Shown here: positions 8,812 to 17,358 of the stretch, piece by piece
Position numbering within the stretch: position 1 is the first letter of the stretch
How the letters are laid out: every line of letters begins with the position of its first letter
NCBI RefSeq assembly: GCF_000376785.1
Contig: NZ_AQXX01000120.1
Coordinates: forward strand, 1 to 64,000
Source: Hahella ganghwensis DSM 17046
GTDB lineage: Bacteria; Pseudomonadota; Gammaproteobacteria; Pseudomonadales; Oleiphilaceae
Length of the DNA: 64,000 nucleotides
Reading direction: 5' to 3'
Program-made: the position numbers and the translations under genes
The notes under the pieces: generated by a model
The model's database searches: none
What the model saw: only the letters and a program-made list of their open reading frames with translations
What the model was told of the DNA's origin: nothing

Positions 8812-9151
8812 TGCTTTATTCCTGTTGTGTTTGTTTTAGGAATGATGGTCATGCAAACCATGCTCATGCGCCTGTTAAGCAACAGACGATGACGCCCGTT
8901 TCGAGCATGAGAAGCAGAATGACAGTCTGGGAGGTGATTTTTTATCCGCTTAATTGACCAATTTCGCAGCGAGACTACGTAGAAGGTTATCGAAAACTAC
9001 CTACGTAATTACCCTTAATCACGACGCGAGATCGTAGATTGTTCCGCTTCAGAATATGTCAACGTGACGGGCCGGCGTGAGAGGATTTGGAGTCGGTTAA
9101 TCGACTCATAAAAGATTGCAGACGATTGCCGCTTTCAGATCCAGGCCGAAT
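8812..9151. promoter_or_regulatory. dctP upstream region with two TACGTA-centred elements
   Basis: No gene is seen here. The palindrome CTACGTAG lies at 8975-8982 and CTACGTAATT at 9001-9010, about 165-200 bp before the dctP start. The same ten bases, in the opposite orientation, occur at 19424-19433 upstream of the dctP paralogue. A binding site for the NarL-type regulators encoded beside each dctP gene is possible, but TACGTA alone is common enough to recur by chance. Confidence 0.35.
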
Positions 9152-9670
9152 TTATAATTCTTTGGTAAATAGAAGAAGTTCTTCAGAACTCTCTGGATAT
9201 ATGACAGTTCCGCTCAAAGTCATTCCCAAATCTGTCAGCAGTGTCCTGGATACAAAATTATCCTTACTGGTGATGGCCTCAACTCGGGAAATCCTGAAGT
9301 GATTCCTTGCCAGCTCCAATATCGCACTGGCCGCTTCCCTGGCATATCCTTTTCCGCGAAACTCCGGCAGGAAAGCATAGCCAATATCTGGAGACTGCAG
9401 AAAATCCCGCTTGATCAGTCCACACATCCCAATGAGTGTTTCCGGCTCCTCTTCGCCGGTTTTCAGTGCCACGACATAAAACCCGAAACCATTCTCCCGA
9501 TAACTTTTGAGAGGCACCTCCTGCAAATAGTTTTCAGCTTCCTGGGTTGTGCGGATACCGCGATCAACCACATGTCGAATAAAATCAGGGTCATTCAGGA
9601 TGCGGATAATGAAATCCGTGTCCTCCAGGGTGAACTTCCGTATCCGTAATCTCTTCGTATCTATTACCAT
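9152..9670 (-). CDS. GNAT N-acetyltransferase, RimJ/RimL type
   Basis: 172 residues with the Acetyltransf_3 layout. The N-terminus is TKRLRIRKFTLEDTDFI and the acetyl-CoA loop is PEFRGKGYAREAASAIL (Q/RxxGxG/A). ITSKDNFVSRTLLTDLGM marks the C-terminal part of the fold. Relatives acetylate protein N-termini, amino acids or small amines; the acceptor here is unknown. It stands alone between the TRAP locus and a divergent EAL gene, so context gives no clue. Confidence 0.85.
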   Translation of the reverse strand: MVIDTKRLRIRKFTLEDTDFIIRILNDPDFIRHVVDRGIRTTQEAENYLQEVPLKSYRENGFGFYVVALKTGEEEPETLIGMCGLIKRDFLQSPDIGYAFLPEFRGKGYAREAASAILELARNHFRISRVEAITSKDNFVSRTLLTDLGMTLSGTVIYPESSEELLLFTKEL

Positions 9671-9896
9671 GTGTCGTTTCGTTCCCTATTTCATGAAGAG
9701 CGAGATGTAAAACAAAGATGAAATAACTCGTTACTTATCGCAACGTAAACCTTATGGACAGCCCCATGAATAGCAGCTTAACTGTATGTTATATCTCGGT
9801 AAAAATGGCTATTTTCCGGTTTTTACCTGCCAACACTATGTCCCAATCATGTCCTGGGCGTTTAATGGGTCACTACAGAATAATTCTAAGTATTAA

Positions 9897-12500
9897 ATGA
9901 CTTATCAGGGACTTAAGGCTTTTTTTATATTGGCAATCCTGCTTGTGGCCTGCCGGTCAGGAGCCAGTACCCCTATATCTATTGATCACGTATGGAAACC
10001 GGTCTCCGTTGGCCCCCACCTGGAATATCTGGAAGATTCCACCAATTTTCTGAACATTTTCGATCTGATCGACAACGAAGATCTTCGCTGGCAAAAGAAC
10101 ACCTCCGATACCCCCAACATGGGATATACCACGTCTACGTACTGGTTTCGCTTCAACATAGACAACACCAGCAACCAGACAGTGGACCGACTGATTGAGA
10201 TCGGTTATCCCCTGCTGGACTATGTCGAAATGTTCCAGGTGAGCGGTGGCACCATCGTACAACATTACAACACTGGTGACCGCCATCCATTCAGCTCACG
10301 AGCCATCGAACACCGTCACTTTCTGTTTCCGATAAGCCTCAATAGCTATGGCCATAACACCATTTACCTTCGTGTTAAAAGTGAAAGCTCTCTACAGGTT
10401 CCCATTCATATTGCCGAAGAGGTTGAGTTCTATACTAATGACCAGACGGATCTGATGCGAAATTCCGTCTACTACGGCATGATGCTGGTGATGATTCTTT
10501 TTAACCTGTTTCTGTTTCTGTCGCTGCGGGAACGGGTCTACCTTTACTACATCTGTTTTGTATTTAGCTTTGCCGCGGTACAGCTTTGCCTGCACGGTAT
10601 TCCATCTCAATATTTGTGGCCGGACTCTCCTTACCTGCAGGATTTGGGAGTTCTGATTTTTGTACCCTGCATCGTTTTATTCACCACGTTTTTTACGAAA
10701 AACTTCTTACATCTGTCTGAAAATGCGCCGAAGATGAATGTGTTCTTTACGGTGGCAGGATGGGTCAGCGGCGCTAACCTTGTGTGCGCCCTATTCCTTA
10801 ACTACGAAACCTCGATCAAACTGTCCCTCGCCACGGTCGTACCTGTGTCGACCGCCTGTCTTCTCGTGGGTCCTTACCTTTGGGCCAGAGGACATACTAT
10901 TGCCCGTTTTTACAGTCTTGCATGGTTCAGTATTACCCTGGCTGCAATGGTTCTGGCTTTTAACAAGATGGGCTGGGTGCCGAGAACTTTCCTTACCGAA
11001 AACGGCCTGCAATTCGGCTCTGCCCTGGAGGCGGTACTTCTCTCAATGGCTTTGGCGGACAGACTCAACAGCGAACGGGAAGAACGCTTTAAAGCCCAGG
11101 AAAGTATGTTGATAGAGTCTCGCCAGCGGCAACTGGCAGAGGAAAAACTGATTTACGCGGCTCTGCATAACCCGATCACCGGCACCCCCAACCGGACTCA
11201 CTTTGAAAACTGGTTTGATAAGTCCTGTCGCCACAAAAAGCTCAACAAACCACTTTTCCTGGGCATGGTGCACCTGCTGCGTTTCCATGAAGTCAACAAG
11301 ACATTGGGGCATTTTCAGGCAGACGAGCTACTGAAACAGCTGACCCGGAAACTCAATGAATGGGCCCTGGAAATACCGGGGTCTCTGATGCTGGACAACT
11401 CAGAGTCCCACAAATTCCACATCGTTGCTGTCGAAGGAGTGACCTTTGTGATTCTGATCGATCCGGAGAAGAATAAAGACCCTGAAGCAGCATTTGCCCA
11501 GCTGACCGCACGAATTGCTGAGCCGATTGAGTTCAAGGGATTAATGATCGATATTGGTGGCGTAGGCGGGACCGTCAGATTTCCCAACGATGCCCATGAT
11601 GGATCGACACTGATACGTAATGCCCAGATTGCGATCGATATGGGGTCCCGTTCTGGCAACATGGTGACTCGTTATTCAGAGAATCTGAATCCATACAACC
11701 AACGTCGTCTGACCCTGGCCGGTGAACTACGTAAAGCCATCCTGACCGATAGCCTAAGTCTACATTTCCAGCCTAAAATTTCCGCCAGGGAGAATGTTGT
11801 CACAGGAATGGAAGCATTGCTCCGCTGGGAACACCCGGAGCATGGCTTTATAGGACCGGATGAGTTCATCCCCATCGCAGAGCAAACCGGTATTATCCAT
11901 CCGCTGACCCATTGGGTGATTGACCATGCTGTTGGGAAAGTGGCGGCCCTGGCGCAAAAGGGCCATGACATTGCGGTGGCAGTCAATATCTCCGCGATCA
12001 ATCTGAAGGAAAAAGAGTTTGCTGAATCTGTTCGCCTCATCCTGAAAAACCACAAAGTGGCGCCTTCCCGACTATCTCTGGAGGTAACAGAAACCGCCAT
12101 GATGGACGACCCGAGGAGAGCTCTGGCGGTTCTCAAGCGACTGAATCTCCTGGGAATCCGCCTGTCTATTGATGACTTTGGAACCGGCTACTCATCGCTG
12201 GCTTACATTAAACAGTTGCCGGTTCAGGAGATCAAAATTGACCGGTCTTTCATTATGGATATGGAGTCCAATAATGGTGACGCCATCATTGTGCAAACCA
12301 TGATCAACATGTGTCACGACCTTGGCTTTGAAGTCGTTGCGGAGGGGGTAGAAACCAACACCTCTTGCATCAGTCTGCGCGAAATGGGTTGTGATTATCT
12401 GCAGGGCTTTTACCTCAGCCGTCCACTGCCGTTCGACAAGTATGTCGTATGGTTGTCATCCTATACCAAAGACCCTTCCTCTATTTTGAAGGCCAACTGA
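9897..12500 (+). CDS. 7TMR-DISM sensor with degenerate GGDEF and intact EAL (c-di-GMP phosphodiesterase)
   Basis: 867 residues. A signal peptide is followed by a periplasmic 7TMR-DISM extracellular domain (about 30-175, with STYWFRFNIDN), seven membrane helices (about 190-400) and a short coiled coil. The GGDEF domain (about 430-590) has its signature replaced by EGVTF near residue 514, so cyclase activity is very unlikely. The EAL domain (about 605-855) keeps EAL at 639-641, EVTE, DDFGTGYSS at 759-767, KIDRSF and VVAEGVE, the residues needed to bind metal and hydrolyse c-di-GMP. It should lower c-di-GMP in response to a periplasmic carbohydrate-like or other ligand. It is transcribed alone. 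Confidence 0.93.
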   Translation: MTYQGLKAFFILAILLVACRSGASTPISIDHVWKPVSVGPHLEYLEDSTNFLNIFDLIDNEDLRWQKNTSDTPNMGYTTSTYWFRFNIDNTSNQTVDRLIEIGYPLLDYVEMFQVSGGTIVQHYNTGDRHPFSSRAIEHRHFLFPISLNSYGHNTIYLRVKSESSLQVPIHIAEEVEFYTNDQTDLMRNSVYYGMMLVMILFNLFLFLSLRERVYLYYICFVFSFAAVQLCLHGIPSQYLWPDSPYLQDLGVLIFVPCIVLFTTFFTKNFLHLSENAPKMNVFFTVAGWVSGANLVCALFLNYETSIKLSLATVVPVSTACLLVGPYLWARGHTIARFYSLAWFSITLAAMVLAFNKMGWVPRTFLTENGLQFGSALEAVLLSMALADRLNSEREERFKAQESMLIESRQRQLAEEKLIYAALHNPITGTPNRTHFENWFDKSCRHKKLNKPLFLGMVHLLRFHEVNKTLGHFQADELLKQLTRKLNEWALEIPGSLMLDNSESHKFHIVAVEGVTFVILIDPEKNKDPEAAFAQLTARIAEPIEFKGLMIDIGGVGGTVRFPNDAHDGSTLIRNAQIAIDMGSRSGNMVTRYSENLNPYNQRRLTLAGELRKAILTDSLSLHFQPKISARENVVTGMEALLRWEHPEHGFIGPDEFIPIAEQTGIIHPLTHWVIDHAVGKVAALAQKGHDIAVAVNISAINLKEKEFAESVRLILKNHKVAPSRLSLEVTETAMMDDPRRALAVLKRLNLLGIRLSIDDFGTGYSSLAYIKQLPVQEIKIDRSFIMDMESNNGDAIIVQTMINMCHDLGFEVVAEGVETNTSCISLREMGCDYLQGFYLSRPLPFDKYVVWLSSYTKDPSSILKAN

Positions 12501-12624
12501 TGGCTTTAAATCCAATAGGTCGATTTGAAAGCCTAGCGATAATTTGAGAGCAAACAGGGACTGGCTCCTCTTAGCTTCAGTGTTGTAAAGTGATGGTCCA
12601 TCAATCACAGGAAACACCACCTCC

Positions 12625-13194
12625 ATGGATCATCTGAAACAACAATTGGGGTTCTTGAAAGAAATCGACCAGCTTAAAGGTGTCATCAGGCAAACCCCTT
12701 TGATGGACAAATCCCGTCAGGAGAACTCCGCTGAACATTCCTGGCACCTGGCCATGTATGCCCTGATCCTCTCAGAATATGCCAATGAACCGGTGAATGT
12801 GGGCCGGGTTATCCAGATGCTTCTGATCCACGATATTGTGGAAGTCGATGCCGGAGACGTTCCCCTGCACGGTAGCGGGGATAAAACAGAACAGGCTGAG
12901 CGCGAGCAAGCTGCTGCCAACCGGCTGTTTGGATTACTGCCTGACAAACAGGGAGCATCCTTACGGGAGTTATGGGATGAGTTTGAAGAAGCCTCAACGC
13001 CCGACGCCCGTTTTGCCAAGTCCCTCGACCGCCTGCAGCCGGTGCTGCATAACCTGGCCACAGAAGGCGGTACCTGGGATAAGTTCAATGTCGACGAAGC
13101 CATGGTACTGCAACGTTGCGGCCCGCAGATTGCAAAAGGCTCAGAGGCAATCTGGGATTGGGTCAAGGGTGAGATACAGCAGCATTTTGGATAG
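12625..13194 (+). CDS. HD-domain hydrolase (YfbR/HDDC2-like)
   Basis: 189 residues. The metal-binding HD pattern is complete: SAEHSWHLA gives the first His, LLIHDIVEVDAGD gives the HD pair and the following Glu, and KSLDRLQPVL gives the last Asp. This is the HDDC2/YfbR-like group, whose known members are 5'-deoxynucleotidases or related phosphohydrolases. A phosphohydrolase on nucleotides is likely, but the substrate is not proven. It ends 61 bp from the convergent efe-like gene, so the two are not an operon. Confidence 0.85.
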   Translation: MDHLKQQLGFLKEIDQLKGVIRQTPLMDKSRQENSAEHSWHLAMYALILSEYANEPVNVGRVIQMLLIHDIVEVDAGDVPLHGSGDKTEQAEREQAAANRLFGLLPDKQGASLRELWDEFEEASTPDARFAKSLDRLQPVLHNLATEGGTWDKFNVDEAMVLQRCGPQIAKGSEAIWDWVKGEIQQHFG

Positions 13195-13255
13195 ACCACA
13201 GGTCTCGCCAATTGCATTTACGGCACAGATTCCACTGCCTCAGCCTCTATCACGT

Positions 13256-14308
13256 TTACGCAACAGGCAGGGCGTCCTCACTACGCATATCGCTCAGCAC
13301 GGCAAGCCCACCGTTCTCAGTGATTCGCCGGGTAGCCGACCTGTCTGGATAGCAACGCATAAACATGTTGGTGAAGTGTGTACCGTAATGAATGCTTTCC
13401 CCCTCTTTGGCATTTAAAGGCGTAATTTTGGCCGCAAAGTCAGGCTCATGAAAATACGCCAGTGCATACCGTTCTTTTGAAGGGTGTAGCTCCACCTTGT
13501 GAGGGGTCGATAACAAATACCCATTGGTCAGAAACTGCAGGATGTCTCCAGGAAAGACGGTCAGAACTTCCGGCATGGGACTAACCAGATTCCAGGGTCC
13601 AATCTCGTTATACATACCCGCCGAACTCTCCTCAGGAAGCCAGTTACGACACCTTTTCTCCCCCCTGACCGGTGGCCGGACATACAGACCGGGAATGTCT
13701 TCCTGGGCGGCGATCACTAATAGCCCGTAATCGGTGTGGGCACCAATTCCACGACTTGAAGCCTGTGCTCCTGCTGACGCAAAACGCAACACCCGCATAT
13801 GGTGCCAACCGTTGCGAGTGACATCCGTCAAGTGGTTAATGTCCCCTAACCCCAGCCCAATGGCAACCAACCTCAACAGATTATCTCCAATCTCCCCCAA
13901 CGACTTCATGAACGCTTTCATCGCCAGCTCGTAATCCTGGTCTGGCCAGGGCACAGGTCCATGGCAAGGCCATCCTTCTTTTACCCGCCAGTCACTGTCA
14001 GGAATGTCAGGGCAGACCGTAAATATCTCCGAGTGGTCCACTTTGCCAGCGGTAATTTCCTCACCACATGCGACATAGCCGGAGAATGACAGGTCACTGA
14101 CACAGCGGGATTTTTTCTCCAGCGGCATACGAAAGAAACGTTTACTGGCATGAAATGCCCGTTCCGTTTTCATATGCTGCTCCGAATTAACCGCCACCTG
14201 AAAAATACCGTCCTGCCTCCAGGCATGAATCATATCCCGGGCCAGCTGAATATCAGTAGATGAGGTAGTAACAGATTGAGGAAGTTGAAAGGTTTGCAGG
14301 TGTTTCAT
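13256..14308 (-). CDS. efe: ethylene-forming enzyme (EFE)-like 2-oxoglutarate/Fe(II) oxygenase
   Basis: 350 residues, the same length as the Pseudomonas syringae enzyme as I recall it, and similar over the whole chain (roughly 60% by eye). The iron ligands H191 and D193 (AHTDYGLLVIAAQ) and the His of LSTPHKVEL are present, as is the 2-oxoglutarate-binding Arg of KERYALAYF. Residues that hold L-arginine in EFE are also kept: E84 and T86 (GEEITAGK), D91, R172 (HHMRVLRF), the Tyr after HTD and the Arg of FMRCYPDR. EFE turns 2-oxoglutarate into ethylene and CO2, and in a side reaction hydroxylates arginine to give guanidine and pyrroline-5-carboxylate. The start has GAGGA six bases upstream. No guanidine export or breakdown genes lie nearby. 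Confidence 0.88.
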   Translation of the reverse strand: MKHLQTFQLPQSVTTSSTDIQLARDMIHAWRQDGIFQVAVNSEQHMKTERAFHASKRFFRMPLEKKSRCVSDLSFSGYVACGEEITAGKVDHSEIFTVCPDIPDSDWRVKEGWPCHGPVPWPDQDYELAMKAFMKSLGEIGDNLLRLVAIGLGLGDINHLTDVTRNGWHHMRVLRFASAGAQASSRGIGAHTDYGLLVIAAQEDIPGLYVRPPVRGEKRCRNWLPEESSAGMYNEIGPWNLVSPMPEVLTVFPGDILQFLTNGYLLSTPHKVELHPSKERYALAYFHEPDFAAKITPLNAKEGESIHYGTHFTNMFMRCYPDRSATRRITENGGLAVLSDMRSEDALPVA

Positions 14309-14674
14309 AATCGTCCTCTGATAATTTACCAGTCCAGGTAATACCGGAACGTACTTCTAAACTCTGCAGTGGTCACGATACATCTTCATAGGCTAGAAGT
14401 CAGATATCATGGACAGTGATACAACTGCAAAGACCTTCGGCCAGATCCATAAGGTGGAAAATATCCAGGCTCACTATGGTGTGCTGAAAGTATTATGGTC
14501 CCGGCACGAGCAGATTCGCCACTGAAACAGCGCCGATATTGCAAAATAGAACCACAAGTCACCTATTAACACTCTGAATTAACTTACAGAGGTATTTCGT
14601 AACGAAATCAATACGCTCAGAGAACTTCGACAGGAATGGAACAAGTTGGCAATTATATAAATCTATCGCGCCAT
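14309..14674. other. 366-bp spacer, no convincing gene
   Basis: It holds the upstream region of the efe-like gene (minus strand). It also contains a 38-codon open frame on the plus strand at 14409-14525 (MDSDTTAKTF onward) with no clear ribosome site and no recognisable family. I see no RNA gene here, nor a guanidine riboswitch motif. Confidence 0.4.
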
Positions 14675-14773
14675 TTACAGAAGCTGACTCACGAGCCAGT
14701 ACTTCAGCATAAAGAGCAACATTGAAATGATCACAATGCCTGCGATGATCCCGGCAGTTTTTCTTTTATCCAT
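14675..14773 (-). CDS. 32-residue single-span membrane peptide (possible)
   Basis: The frame MDKRKTAG onward has a lysine/arginine start, one hydrophobic helix (about residues 8-26) and a short tail. It starts 19 bp after the end of the metal exporter gene on the same strand, so it could be the last gene of that unit. The ribosome site is weak and no family is recognised. It may be a small membrane protein or chance. Confidence 0.35.
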   Translation of the reverse strand: MDKRKTAGIIAGIVIISMLLFMLKYWLVSQLL

Positions 14774-14792
14774 AAACTCAATTGTCGGTTGT

Positions 14793-15716
14793 CTAGTGAT
14801 GGCTTTCGGGGGGGTGATGCTCGTTACGGTCCCGACAGTTCTCTGATATCTGCTCGAACTCGAAGGTTGTATGTGCCAGAGCGTATTTTGTCAGCGCATC
14901 GGCGATATCACCTTTGATGGCTGTCTGCACCTCGGTTGAAATAGGTTTGTCCAGCTCCAGATGTGCAGTCAGCACATGCTTCTCACCATCCAGAGACCAC
15001 AGGTGAAGGTGGTGGATTGCCTGAATATGCTCGATCTCCATCAGTTTATCCATAATCTCCTGACGAAGCTTTCGGTCAGGGACTGCCTGCAGGAAGAGAG
15101 ACAGCGTTTTCACGACATGCCTCACGACATTGGACAGGATAAACAGAGTAAATACGATGGATAGAATGGGATCAAGAATTGGCCAGTCAACAAACAGTAG
15201 CACAACACTGACAATCAGTACGGCAACCCACCCCAACACATCCTCCAGCAAATGCCAGTTGAGGAGCTGTTCATTCAGCGTTTTACCCTTACTCACCTTC
15301 ACTGCGGCAAATCCGTTTACAGCCACACCCAGAATGGCCAGCCAGAACATCCCGGCAGCGTGAGGCATTTCCGGTGCCCATAATCTGGGAATAGCCATCG
15401 ACAATACCCAGACAGAGCCGATGATGAGTATTCCTCCGTTCACTAACGCTGCCAGCAGGGAAAACCTTCGATAGCCATAGCTGAAACGGGCATCCGCCTC
15501 CCGGCCACTCAGTCTCTGCATTATCCAGGCAAAACCAATGGCCAGAGCATCCCCCAGGTCATGGACGGCATCTGCCATGATGGCGGTACTGTTAGTTAAC
15601 ATCCCGCCAATAAATTCCACAACGGCAAACATGGCATTCAGCCAGAATGCCATGGCAATTCTCCCGCTGCTGGCATCCGGATCAGCATGATGATGGTGAT
15701 GGTGGTGTCCAGACAT
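14793..15716 (-). CDS. CDF-family zinc/cation efflux transporter (CzcD/ZitB-like)
   Basis: 307 residues. It starts with a histidine-rich tract (SG then seven His), has six membrane helices and ends in a cytoplasmic domain with a further His-rich tail. The metal-transport motifs are present: HDLGD in helix 2 and HLLEDVLGW in helix 5. The C-terminal segment HIQAIHHLHLWSLDGEKHVL is the usual metal-sensing fold. It exports Zn2+ or related ions in exchange for protons. It lies six bases downstream of the VOC gene, so the two are probably co-transcribed. Confidence 0.92.
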   Translation of the reverse strand: MSGHHHHHHHADPDASSGRIAMAFWLNAMFAVVEFIGGMLTNSTAIMADAVHDLGDALAIGFAWIMQRLSGREADARFSYGYRRFSLLAALVNGGILIIGSVWVLSMAIPRLWAPEMPHAAGMFWLAILGVAVNGFAAVKVSKGKTLNEQLLNWHLLEDVLGWVAVLIVSVVLLFVDWPILDPILSIVFTLFILSNVVRHVVKTLSLFLQAVPDRKLRQEIMDKLMEIEHIQAIHHLHLWSLDGEKHVLTAHLELDKPISTEVQTAIKGDIADALTKYALAHTTFEFEQISENCRDRNEHHPPESHH

Positions 15717-15722
15717 GTGTGG

Positions 15723-16142
15723 TTAAACCCGACGAAAGTTTTCGATCTGGTCTATAAAGGTTTTTTCATCACGCAAGCCAACACTGTTTCCGTCCGGGTC
15801 AGGGAAATTAATGGTAGATCCCCAAGAGTATCGGTTGATGACAGGCTCAATGCCGAATTTCTTAAGATGCTCGGCCGCCTTCTCAATATCCGGAACATGA
15901 ATGCGCAAACGAGTGGGGTTTTCTGCCATGCTCTTCTCCCCGTCTTTTGCCATCCCCCCGGTTTCAATCATGAGATAGGTCCCTTGAAAATCAAAACAGG
16001 TCAGCCGGAAATCACCCTGTTGTTCCTGAAACATTATCGGGAAGCCAAAGATCCGCTGATAAAAGTCCACACATTCATCGAAGCGCTCAGCACGCAGAAT
16101 AATCCCCGTACGCATAATTTCTAAATGCTTTTCTTTCTCCAT
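15723..16142 (-). CDS. VOC-family (glyoxalase/dioxygenase fold) protein
   Basis: 139 residues from ATG 16142, which is chosen because AAGGA lies eight bases upstream; a start at 16172 would add ten residues. The fold is a paired beta-alpha-beta-beta-beta unit with RAERFDECVDFYQRIFGFP at the start and FPDPDGNSVGLRDEK at the end, as in single-chain VOC proteins. Metal ligands cannot be assigned with certainty. The role is unknown. It is the first gene of a two-gene unit with the CDF exporter and is divergent from puuE. Confidence 0.8.
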   Translation of the reverse strand: MEKEKHLEIMRTGIILRAERFDECVDFYQRIFGFPIMFQEQQGDFRLTCFDFQGTYLMIETGGMAKDGEKSMAENPTRLRIHVPDIEKAAEHLKKFGIEPVINRYSWGSTINFPDPDGNSVGLRDEKTFIDQIENFRRV

Positions 16143-16324
16143 GCTCTTTCCTTCGCCTCCTTCGCCATACAAACTTCACCTTCCGAATAATGTCGCAGGT
16201 TATTCATTTTCTTAACGGTTAACCTGTCAGGTTGACTGGCCCATAAAGCCAATGCAAAGCATAATCTACGACAGCAGTTGGCAGGTTACAAATAACTTCC
16301 TTGTCCAGGGTATATAAGAGTAAT

Positions 16325-16344
16325 ATCTGACAAAACTGTCAGAT
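16325..16344. promoter_or_regulatory. perfect 8-bp inverted repeat just before puuE
   Basis: ATCTGACA and TGTCAGAT flank AAAC and end 24 bp before the puuE start codon, next to the ribosome site GGAGA. This place suits a repressor operator or an mRNA hairpin. A second short dyad (AACCTG-T-CAGGTT) lies at 16221-16233. Confidence 0.42.
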
Positions 16345-16368
16345 AATCTATTCAACCACGGAGACACT

Positions 16369-17274
16369 ATGGACTACCCTCGTGACATGATTGGTTATGG
16401 TAGCAAGCCCCCTCATCCCAAATGGCCAGGGAAAGCCAGGCTGGCCCTGCAATTTGTGGTGAATTACGAAGAAGGTGGAGAAAACTGTATTCTGCATGGG
16501 GACCCGGCATCAGAAGCGTTTCTGTCAGAAATTGTGGGCGCCCAGGCCCTAGAGGGTGTCCGGCATATGAACATGGAGTCCATTTACGAATATGGCAGTC
16601 GTGTAGGCTTCTGGCGCCTGCACAGGTTATTCTCACGCTACAACTTTCCAGTGACCGTATTCGGTGTTGCTACCGCCCTGGAACGAAACCCCGATGCCGT
16701 TAAAGCGATGCTTGAGGCGGATTGGGAAATCGCCAGCCATGGCTTGAAATGGATCGACTATCAATATGTGTCTGAAGATGAAGAACGCCGTCATATTCAG
16801 CAGGCCATGGCAATTCATGAGAAGGTTACGGGATCACGCCCACTGGGTTGGTACACCGGCCGTATGAGTCCGAACACCCGTCGGCTGGCCGTGGAGGCGG
16901 GAGGATTGCTCTACGATGCTGATTCCTATGCGGACGACCTCCCCTATTGGCTATTCGATTTCGACCAGCCTCATCTGGTGGTTCCCTACACACTGGATGC
17001 CAATGATATGCGCTTTGCCACCAACCAGGGGTTCAATTCCGGCGATCAGTTCTACACCTATCTTAAGGACAGCTTTGATGTCCTGTACGAAGAGGGTGAG
17101 TCCTCCCCCAAAATGATGAGTATCGGGCTTCACTGTCGTCTGGTCGGGCGTCCGGGGCGCCTGGCATCACTGGCCCGATTTCTGGAATATGTCAGCCGGC
17201 ATCAGGATGTCTGGGTCTGTCGTCGGGTGGATATCGCCAGGCACTGGCACGAGCATCATTACCCAGTCAGTTGA
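16369..17274 (+). CDS. puuE: allantoinase PuuE (polysaccharide-deacetylase fold)
   Basis: 301 residues with the PuuE start MDYPRDMIGYG and LQFVVNYEEGGEN. VRHMNMESIYEYGSR, FGVATALERNPDAV and EIASHGLKWIDY (family His) follow, then GWYTGRMSPNTRRL and the C-terminal GLHCRLVGRPGRLASL. PuuE hydrolyses allantoin to allantoate in purine breakdown and is unrelated to the metal-dependent AllB allantoinases. A GGAGA ribosome site precedes the ATG. The pathway enzyme PuuD is encoded at the far end of this window, so the genes are not clustered locally. Confidence 0.93.
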   Translation: MDYPRDMIGYGSKPPHPKWPGKARLALQFVVNYEEGGENCILHGDPASEAFLSEIVGAQALEGVRHMNMESIYEYGSRVGFWRLHRLFSRYNFPVTVFGVATALERNPDAVKAMLEADWEIASHGLKWIDYQYVSEDEERRHIQQAMAIHEKVTGSRPLGWYTGRMSPNTRRLAVEAGGLLYDADSYADDLPYWLFDFDQPHLVVPYTLDANDMRFATNQGFNSGDQFYTYLKDSFDVLYEEGESSPKMMSIGLHCRLVGRPGRLASLARFLEYVSRHQDVWVCRRVDIARHWHEHHYPVS

Positions 17275-17358
17275 CAATACACCAGTGAAGCTGGAGAGAA
17301 CCAAAACCTCTCGCAACAATAACCACTGCCATAAACAACAGGTTGAGCTCAGCCAGCT

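Noticed and set aside
15687-15710. Seven consecutive His codons, suspected cloning tag
   Set aside because: CDF transporters naturally have His-rich termini, and the C-terminus of the same protein is also His-rich.
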